Of a stretch of DNA of 64,000 nucleotides, positions 59,330 to 64,000 are shown one piece after another. Below the pieces are notes generated by a model. The model was not told the origin of the DNA. It saw only the letters and a program-made list of their open reading frames with translations, and made no database searches. The stretch is from positions 1 to 64,000 of the forward strand of contig JAANSK020111127.1 in assembly GCA_011763485.2 (NCBI GenBank), written 5' to 3'. The stretch is from Isoetes engelmannii. Its lineage: Eukaryota > Streptophyta > Lycopodiopsida > Isoetales > Isoetaceae. The position numbers were made by a program, and so were the translations under genes. The first letter of the stretch is position 1; each line of letters starts with the position of its first letter.

Positions 59330-59877
59330 CAGGCCGCCATGACCTCGAAAGCCTTCTCGAGATCGCCGGCCATCGAGACATCGGTCAACTCGGCCGCTTC
59401 ATTCGAGGAGATGGACAGACGTTCCAGCCAGGCTTGAAAGTAGCGCGTGAGTTCGAGATGACGCTCGGCCGAGAAATGATCGCCGGCGTGCAGCAGGAAG
59501 TCCTTGCGGTTTTGAACCTTGTCGGCCACGAGCAGGGTATTCACCGACGGGATCAACGACAGCGGGATCTGGTCTCCCCGGACGATGCCGGCCCGCGAAA
59601 GGGAGGCGTTAGCTGTCGCCCGGTACTCCATTGCGATCAGCAGGCTGGCCGGGGCCGCGCCGGCGATCCGTGAAGGGTCGGAGACGGTTGCAGCCAGATC
59701 ACTATCGCTCTGGACCAGGGGGTGAAGGCACCAGGCCTTCATCTCTGTTGCCGAGGCCCCGAGGTGGTTCAGGATTCGAAGACCTTCATGGATGTGGTTC
59801 ATCAGCGGCAGCCCAAAGCGTCGCGAGGTACGATCGGCGTAATGCTTCAGGATGAGCTGGTATTCGGTACAGGTCAT
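59329..59877 (-). CDS. HD-domain-like protein
   Basis: The 182-residue product carries NHIHEGLRILNHLGASATEMKAW-type sequence followed by CLHPLVQSDSDL, the H...H/D order of small phage-type HD hydrolases, and a later LLVADKVQNRKD. Possible nucleotide or alarmone hydrolase. ATG 59877 has GGAGGC at good spacing. First gene of a four-gene operon behind the shared operator. Confidence 0.65.
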   Translation of the reverse strand: MTCTEYQLILKHYADRTSRRFGLPLMNHIHEGLRILNHLGASATEMKAWCLHPLVQSDSDLAATVSDPSRIAGAAPASLLIAMEYRATANASLSRAGIVRGDQIPLSLIPSVNTLLVADKVQNRKDFLLHAGDHFSAERHLELTRYFQAWLERLSISSNEAAELTDVSMAGDLEKAFEVMAA

Positions 59878-59894
59878 AGCGCCTCCATTGCTGA

Positions 59895-59916
59895 CCATTG
59901 TATTTTAGCGCAATAG
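59895..59916 (-). promoter_or_regulatory. Shared operator/promoter, copy 5
   Basis: CCATTG-N10-CAATAG; the minus strand shows TTGACC (-35), 16-bp spacer containing CTATTG, and TACAAT (-10), a near-consensus sigma-70 promoter. Confidence 0.7.
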
Positions 59917-60253
59917 AAGGTCAAGGAGAACAATCGGCCTGAGACTACAGCCGATGCACCCGCACATTTGCTGGATTATCCGCACGTTGCAGCGCGCGGT
60001 TCCCAGCGTGTCCACGACCTCATGGTCGTTCGCGGGCAAGGCTGCCGTTTTTGGTGAGGTCTGGCGGGGACCATGAGGGCAGCTACTCTACGTTTCCGCT
60101 ACCGTGGACCTTGCGGGCCCCAAGGGTTCGACCCCTCCGTGCGCATTCACATAGAACCCCTTCCGCTTGCGACTTTGGGGGCACCGCATTCGGATCGCTC
60201 CGTGCGGCTTTAAGCCTCTTTCACTGCACCTCAGCAGGACGTCTTTGCATTTC
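59917..60253. ncRNA. Gene-free structured tract, left part
   Basis: No protein frame is credible. It contains GC-rich hairpin-forming sequence (GGGCCCCAAGGGTTCGACCCC, 60115-60137, and GGGGGCACCGC). Together with 60327-60834 it makes nearly 900 nt of non-coding, structured sequence interrupted only by a degenerate tRNA. Confidence 0.35.
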
Positions 60254-60326
60254 GAGTAAGTGCCGGAATCGAACCGGCTACCTACGGCTTAGAAGGCCGC
60301 CGCTCTACCAGATGAGCTAACTTGAT
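60254..60326 (-). tRNA. Degenerate tRNA-Arg(TCT)
   Basis: Clean anticodon arm GCGGC-CTTCTAA-GCCGT and T-arm GCCGG-TTCGATT-CCGGC, but the acceptor ATCAAGT/ACTTACT has two mismatches and no CCA is encoded. Probably a non-functional copy, or part of the surrounding structured RNA. Confidence 0.65.
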
Positions 60327-60834
60327 TTCCCTGAACGAGCGCCCTGCTGTGGGCCGACTGCCTTTTGAGCTGCCGGATGCCACCCGTTCCTGCCTTTCAC
60401 CCGCCGGTTACTTAGCTGCGCTCCTCGATCACGTTCCGGCATCTTCGCCGGCCCGCGTCCGATCACGCTGCGTGCGCCCTCGCTTGCGAGGCTTGGACTG
60501 CACTGCTACCCCTTACCACGCGGCTTCGACGGTTTGCCTGACAGGTTCCAGGTGGCGCCCGGATCGTACGCCCCGTTTCAACGGCACTCCTTGCGAAGTG
60601 TCGCCGTCCGGTAGACGAACTGATGACCCATCCTCGTCTTGCTCCGCGGCTGCCGCTCTGGGCGACAGCTGAAGGCGAGGCTTGCGAACTTCAGGAGGTG
60701 TTTCCACCACCGAAGGCCCTGGGAGGCCTCCTATATCCCTGGTTGCCCAGGTTTCTCCCCGTTCGCGGGGATCTCACGCCGCCGGCAAGCCGACGTCGGT
60801 CGAATCTCAGGCACGCTTCTGCGCGCCGAAAGGT
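60327..60834. ncRNA. Gene-free structured tract, right part
   Basis: About 508 nt between tRNA genes. Hairpins with stable loops are frequent: CCTCGC-TT-GCGAGG (about 60479-60492), CCCCG-TTCG-CGGGG (about 60756-60769), GGCCCTGGGAGGCC. The size and tRNA setting fit large ornate phage/plasmid RNAs (GOLLD, ROOL), but I cannot confirm the consensus. Confidence 0.4.
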
Positions 60835-60911
60835 TGGTCTAAGCGACGGGATTCGAACCCATGACCCCCTGCGCCCAAGGCAGGTGCGCTACCAGGCTGC
60901 GCCACGCTCAG
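60835..60911 (-). tRNA. tRNA-Pro(TGG)
   Basis: Acceptor CTGAGCG/CGCTTAG, anticodon arm CCTGC-CTTGGGC-GCAGG, encoded ACCA. Confidence 0.92.
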
Positions 60912-60923
60912 AACCTTTGATGG

Positions 60924-61000
60924 TGGTCGGGGTGACAGGAGTTGAACCTGCGACCTCGTGCTCCCGAAGCACGCGCTCTGCCAAGCTGAGCTACACCCCG
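60924..61000 (-). tRNA. tRNA-Pro(CGG)
   Basis: Acceptor CGGGGTG/CACCCCG, anticodon arm GTGCT-TCGGGA-AGCAC region with loop TTCGGGA, encoded ACCA. Confidence 0.92.
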
Positions 61001-61008
61001 AATGACGG

Positions 61009-61085
61009 TGGATCAGGGGGCTGGATTCGAACCAGCGCATAACCAGGGTCAAATCCTGGTGCCTTACCAGCTTGGCGACCCCTGA
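61009..61085 (-). tRNA. tRNA-Gln(TTG)
   Basis: Acceptor TCAGGGG/CCCCTGA, anticodon arm CCAGG-ATTTGAC-CCTGG, T73 and encoded CCA. Confidence 0.92.
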
Positions 61086-61134
61086 ACGGGAAAATGCGGA
61101 TACCTGCCGTGTGGTCAACACACCCGGAGGTCCC

Positions 61135-61371
61135 ATGAAAGTCAATCACGCAATCAAGAAGCTCGGCACCGGCGCATCCATCGAGGCCAATCAGCGCGCC
61201 CTCTACCCTGATCTGAAGCAGGGTGTGATCTGGGGCGTCGATGAGTACGGTGTCGACTGCCTGGTTTCCAGCTCGGACGGCAAGTCGGACGCATTCATCG
61301 TCAAGGCAGTCGGCTGGCTTCTCGCCAAGCCCGATCCTGCCAATCCACACCCGGCAGAGTTCGCCTGGTGA
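61135..61371 (+). CDS. Small hypothetical protein
   Basis: Encodes 78 residues. The upstream region shows GCGGATACC, GTGGTCAACAC and CCGGAGG before ATG 61135, close to the recurrent leader. The protein has beta-type pattern (QGVIWGVDEYGVDCLVSSSDG, AFIVKAVGWLL). It has its own terminator, so is a stand-alone unit within the tRNA array. Confidence 0.65.
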   Translation: MKVNHAIKKLGTGASIEANQRALYPDLKQGVIWGVDEYGVDCLVSSSDGKSDAFIVKAVGWLLAKPDPANPHPAEFAW

Positions 61372-61374
61372 TTC

Positions 61375-61400
61375 AAAGCCCCTATCTTTAGGGGCTTTTT
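61375..61400 (+). terminator. Terminator after the 61135 gene
   Basis: AAAGCCCC-TATCTTTA-GGGGCTTTTT, four bp after the stop. Confidence 0.88.
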
Positions 61401-61403
61401 CAA

Positions 61404-61479
61404 TGGATCAGGGGGAAGGGTTCGAACCTCCGACATGCTGGATCAGAGCCAGCTGTTCTGCCAACTGAACTACCCCTGA
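61404..61479 (-). tRNA. tRNA-Gln(CTG)
   Basis: Acceptor TCAGGGG/CCCCTGA, anticodon arm GCTGG-CTCTGAT-CCAGC, T73 and encoded CCA. Confidence 0.92.
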
Positions 61480-61494
61480 GTTGCTGCTTTTGAA

Positions 61495-61582
61495 TGGTGC
61501 CGACGGGGAGATTCGAACTCCCACGGGATCTCTCCCGTCTGGTTCTGAGCCAGGTGCGTCTTCCAGGTTCCGCCACATCGGC
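61495..61582 (-). tRNA. tRNA-Leu(CAG)
   Basis: Class II: acceptor GCCGATG/CGTCGGC, anticodon loop CTCAGAA, variable arm ACGGGA...TCCCGT, encoded ACCA. Confidence 0.92.
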
Positions 61583-61933
61583 ATGAAGAAAGCCGAGATG
61601 ATCCCAGCCAGCTGGGGACGCGTCGCGCCCTGCCAGCCCCGGAGACTTCACCTCGGGTGTTGCGTTGCGTCGTGACCCTGACGTGGGTGCAGCAAATGCT
61701 CCTGTGAGTCCATCGATCTTGATCCGCGAGCGAATGCGCTGCGCCTTCGATCACCGAGTGTGATCTGGGATAGGTCCTCGACCTGCTCGTACACCATTCC
61801 GGAAATCAATCCGGTTCGGATCGGGCGATCCTCCTCCACCTTATGGGGGTGGCGTGCCTTTCAGGCGTGGCGTCCTGAGTACCCTGAGCAAGCGAGGCAG
61901 TGGTTACGCCAGCACCACCTGGCGGCCAAAGGT
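61583..61933. other. Gene-free gap in the tRNA array
   Basis: About 350 bp between tRNA-Leu and tRNA-Gly. Frames are short; hairpins such as GCGTGCCTTTCAGGCGTGGC (about 61852) are present. It could be a third structured tract; otherwise nothing supported. Confidence 0.35.
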
Positions 61934-62019
61934 TGGAGCGGGGTAGGGGAATCGAACCCCTCTTGGCGTAATGCCCGACTGCTTGGAAGGCAGCGGCCTA
62001 ACCGATCGGCCAACCCCGC
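61934..62019 (-). tRNA. Class II tRNA with Gly anticodon (TCC)
   Basis: Acceptor GCGGGGT/ACCCCGC, D-arm GCC...GGC, anticodon arm GCTGC-CTTCCAA-GCAGT, T-arm AGGGG-TTCGATT-CCCCT, T73 and encoded CCA. The variable region has about 16 bases forming GGC-ATTAC-GCC, a long arm normally restricted to Leu, Ser, Tyr and Sec tRNAs. Total length 86. T73 agrees with Gly identity. Confidence 0.85.
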
Positions 62020-62054
62020 GAAACTAAGACGTCGTGATGGACGTGAACTTGAAG

Positions 62055-62130
62055 TGGTGGGTTGCCCGAGAATCGAACTCGGAACCTCGGGAGTAAGAGT
62101 CCCATGCTCTGCCAATTGAGCTAACAACCC
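62055..62130 (-). tRNA. tRNA-Lys(CTT)
   Basis: Acceptor GGGTTGT/GCAACCC, anticodon arm TGGGA-CTCTTAC-TCCCG, encoded ACCA. Confidence 0.9.
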
Positions 62131-62138
62131 GTTGAAGC

Positions 62139-62224
62139 TGGTGCCGTGGTCGGGACTCGAACCCGAATGAATTTCTTCGCTGCCACCTCAAGACAGTGTG
62201 TCTACCTGGTTCCACCACCACGGC
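62139..62224 (-). tRNA. tRNA-Leu(GAG)
   Basis: Class II: acceptor GCCGTGG/CCACGGC, anticodon arm CTGTC-TTGAGGT-GGCAG, long variable arm, T-arm CGGG-TTCGAGT-CCCG, encoded ACCA. Confidence 0.88.
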
Positions 62225-62298
62225 ACGGATGAATCGCGCGCTCGTCGAGCGCTTTGCGGCAGACGCCTCTGTGAGGCCGTTTGCCGACTGAAATGCGA

Positions 62299-62374
62299 TG
62301 GGGTGACTGACGGGGATCGAACCCGTTTCCTCTCGGATCACAGCCGAGGACATAACCAATCTGCCACAGCCACC
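62299..62374 (-). tRNA. tRNA-His(GTG)
   Basis: Acceptor GTGGCTG/CAGTCAC with extra G-1 opposite C73 as in His tRNAs, anticodon arm CTCGG-CTGTGAT-CCGAG, encoded CCA. Confidence 0.92.
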
Positions 62375-62441
62375 ATCGAACCTGAGACGAGGGTTTCAGC
62401 CTCGAGCGGATACCTGAGGGGAACACCCTTGGTGTCCCATC

Positions 62442-63296
62442 ATGAAGACCCTGACCATCACGCCCCGGGAGGGGCTGAAATTCGGATTCACGAACGAGAT
62501 CCCGCGCTACTGGTTCGCCGGAGATCCGTTTCGGACCCGGCTATTCGACGCCGATTCGGTCCTGACGCCGTGCGCCGAGAAGCTGTTCATCAACTGCGTT
62601 CGCGCCTATCGGGATGAGATCTCCGATCCGGTCCTGCGTGAGCAGGTCGCGGCGTTCATTCGCCAGGAAGGTCAGCACAGCCGACAGCACACGGAGGCCA
62701 ACCAGCGGCTGAAGGACCAGGGCATCGACATCGATGCGATCGACCGGCACTACGCGCGACTGGATGAGCGCCTGCGCTCGTGGTTCCCGCGATCTGTTGC
62801 GATCGCGGTGACGGCTGCGAACGAATACCTGACCGCGGTCACCGCTCGCGCGTTCATGGAGAACATCGGGCACCTCGAGTCGGCTGATCCGAGGATCTTC
62901 GCCCTCTACGCCTGGCACTGTGCGGAGGAGCTGGAACACCGGTCGGTCTGCTTCGACGTCATGCAGAAGGTCGCCGGCGTCGGGTACTTCGGCCGCGTCA
63001 TGGCGATGCTGATCAGCACGCCGATGTTCAGCTGGCGCCTGTCCAGGACGCTGAGCTTGATGCTGAAGGCCGATGGCTACTCGTTCTTGCGTCGGCTTTC
63101 ACTGATGTTCCACGGATGCGCCTGGATGTACGGGAAGAGCGGCCTCACGAGATTCGAGATCGGGGACTACTTCGCCTACTTCAGGCCCGGTTTTCACCCG
63201 TCGCAACTGGATGTCACCGGCGGAGGATACGAACGCTGGAAGTCCGCATTCGATCGCACGGGCGATCCGCTGGAGGCGGCTGAAGCGCTGCGCTGA
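62442..63296 (+). CDS. Predicted metal-dependent hydrolase (PF10118-like)
   Basis: The 284-residue product is an all-helical, ferritin-like protein with a metal-binding pattern: CAEKLFINCVRAYRDE, VAAFIRQEGQHSRQH, TAANEYLTAVTARAF and WHCAEELEHRSVCFDVM (E, ExxxH, E, ExxxH type). The family is annotated as predicted metal-dependent hydrolase of unknown substrate. CGGATACC lies 33 nt before the ATG. A plus-strand cargo gene in the tRNA array. Confidence 0.8.
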   Translation: MKTLTITPREGLKFGFTNEIPRYWFAGDPFRTRLFDADSVLTPCAEKLFINCVRAYRDEISDPVLREQVAAFIRQEGQHSRQHTEANQRLKDQGIDIDAIDRHYARLDERLRSWFPRSVAIAVTAANEYLTAVTARAFMENIGHLESADPRIFALYAWHCAEELEHRSVCFDVMQKVAGVGYFGRVMAMLISTPMFSWRLSRTLSLMLKADGYSFLRRLSLMFHGCAWMYGKSGLTRFEIGDYFAYFRPGFHPSQLDVTGGGYERWKSAFDRTGDPLEAAEALR

Positions 63297-63303
63297 TTGC
63301 TGA

Positions 63304-63380
63304 TGGAGGCCAGGGCCGGATTCGAACCGACGGACATGCGCTTTGCAGGCGCAGGGTTTGAGCCGCTCACCCACCTGGCC
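63304..63380 (-). tRNA. tRNA-Cys(GCA)
   Basis: Acceptor GGCCAGG/CCTGGCC, anticodon arm TGCGC-CTGCAAA-GCGCA, T73 (Cys identity) and encoded CCA. The 250 bp to the next tRNA hold nothing I can support. Confidence 0.9.
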
Positions 63381-63633
63381 GTTGGCCCTGCGTCAGAGCA
63401 ACGGTGATCACGGAGTTAGGCTTAGACGACGGCGCCATGAGCACCGCGTGGCATGCCAGGCCACGATCAACCGCGTTCAAGGCGGCTATCCTTTTCGCTC
63501 CTACTGTCGAACGCCTTCAGGGGGCGCCGAACTTCTGTTGACGCCTGGGACAGGTCGTCGATTCGATCTCTCCGGCTTGCGGAGTTGAGAAGAGCGATGA
63601 CAGGTTGGGACGGGTCGGCCTGTCATCGAATGC

Positions 63634-63711
63634 TGGCACACGGTACGGGTCTTGAACCCGTTAGGTCTGAGGTGAAAGCCCAGTCGCGAGAGCCGCTTTG
63701 CATTACCGTGT
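63634..63711 (-). tRNA. tRNA-Glu(TTC)
   Basis: Acceptor ACACGGT/ACCGTGT, anticodon arm CTGGG-CTTTCAC-CTCAG, T-arm ACGGG-TTCAAGA-CCCGT, G73 and encoded CCA. Confidence 0.88.
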
Positions 63712-63726
63712 AGGGGGGGGGAGATC

Positions 63727-63802
63727 TGGTGGGGCGTCTCGGGTTCGAACCGAGGACCTACTGGTTAAAAGCCAGCTGCTCTGCCAACTGAGCTAACGAC
63801 CC
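63727..63802 (-). tRNA. tRNA-Lys(TTT)
   Basis: Anticodon arm GCTGG-CTTTTAA-CCAGT, T-arm CTCGG-TTCGAAC-CCGAG, encoded ACCA; acceptor GGGTCGT/ACGCCCC has one mismatch. Confidence 0.9.
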
Positions 63803-63877
63803 AGGATCAAGAAACTGTGGGCGGATCATCGAAATCCGCACTTGCTCACCTTCCGCCATGTCACCCGGCGTGAGCGC

Positions 63878-63940
63878 GTCGAGTGCCCCGAATCGAACGG
63901 GCGTCGGATCGCCGTTTGCCGCTTCACCACCACAGACCCA
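63878..63940 (-). tRNA. Degenerate tRNA-like sequence
   Basis: A T-arm-like CCCG-TTCGATT-CGGG and a tRNA-like 5' part (TGTGGTGGTGAAGCGG) are recognisable, but the acceptor does not pair well, the anticodon arm is unclear and no CCA follows. Probably a decayed tRNA. Confidence 0.35.
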
Positions 63941-63966
63941 ATGCGTTGGCTCAGAACGCGCCGGAT

Positions 63967-64000
63967 TGGTAGCGGGGGCCGGAAGTCGAACCGTGCCCGA
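63967..64000 (-). tRNA. 3' end of another tRNA, cut by window edge
   Basis: The minus strand ends GGTTCGACTTCCGGCC then CCCGCTACCA, with encoded CCA. The CCGGCCCCCGC string recalls the 3' half of initiator tRNA-Met. Shows that the array continues to the right. Confidence 0.55.

Noticed and set aside
60051-60672. Open frames in the structured tract
   Set aside because: Arg/Ser/Pro-rich, no ribosome-binding site, interrupted by a tRNA-like gene.

Overview
This window reads as part of a large GC-rich conjugative plasmid, or plasmid-like integrative element, of a proteobacterium, most likely gamma or beta. The reasons are an F-type transfer gene run (traW, traU, trbC, traN, a TraD-class coupling ATPase, traH), a RepA_C-family initiator beside iterons and DnaA-box-like sites, two partition systems (ParA with a small acidic/basic partner, and SopA/SopB-like ParAB), its own replication and repair enzymes (DnaB, topoisomerase III, RdgC, RNase HI), and one IS21-family insertion sequence. 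Host identity cannot be fixed from the sequence alone.

Layout. 0-13 kb: a coiled-coil exported protein, a tRNA-like gene next to a type-2 peptidyl-tRNA hydrolase, small membrane proteins, rdgC, dnaB, two DUF1376-like primosomal candidates and topB. 13-14.5 kb: a non-coding tract with a higher-order repeat that looks like structured RNA. 14.5-33.6 kb: regulators and the F-type transfer genes, interrupted at 25.8-30.6 kb by an accessory insertion (HNH-like zinc protein, HTH, NADAR remnant, IS21) that left only the 3' end of a gene resembling traF. 33.7-41.7 kb: maintenance block with parA operon, TGATACGA repeat clusters, RepA and iterons, parAB and parS-like sites. 41.7-52 kb: minus-strand operons for nucleic-acid and nucleotide metabolism, including RNase HI, a HAD nucleotidase, a UDG-like protein, a GHKL-ATPase/HExxH protein, a sigma-region-4/PD-(D/E)XK fusion, an HD-polynucleotide kinase and an RNA ligase fused to an HNH domain. 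52-64 kb: an array of about 26 recognisable tRNA genes, nearly all minus strand and mostly with encoded CCA, interspersed with small genes, an alarmone-hydrolase-like HD protein, a HAD protein of the RNA-repair-associated type, and several structured gene-free tracts. The array runs off the right edge.

How the parts fit. The most striking theme is a self-supplied translation and RNA-repair kit: the tRNA array, an end-healing kinase/phosphatase paired with an RNA ligase, a SAK-type HAD protein, Pth2 and a (p)ppGpp-hydrolase-like protein. Five minus-strand promoters in 44.7-59.9 kb share an operator-like element, NNATTG-N10-CAANNN, overlapping a TACAAT -10 box. They stand before the RNase HI operon, the GHKL gene, the RNA ligase/kinase pair, a structured tract ending in tRNA-Ala, and an HD-domain operon. 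This suggests one regulon, perhaps answering tRNA damage by host or rival nucleases; that function is inference. Two other signatures recur across the plasmid: a GATACC promoter-like box 24-48 nt before start codons, and a 5' leader of GTCAACAA, a small hairpin and a strong Shine-Dalgarno sequence.
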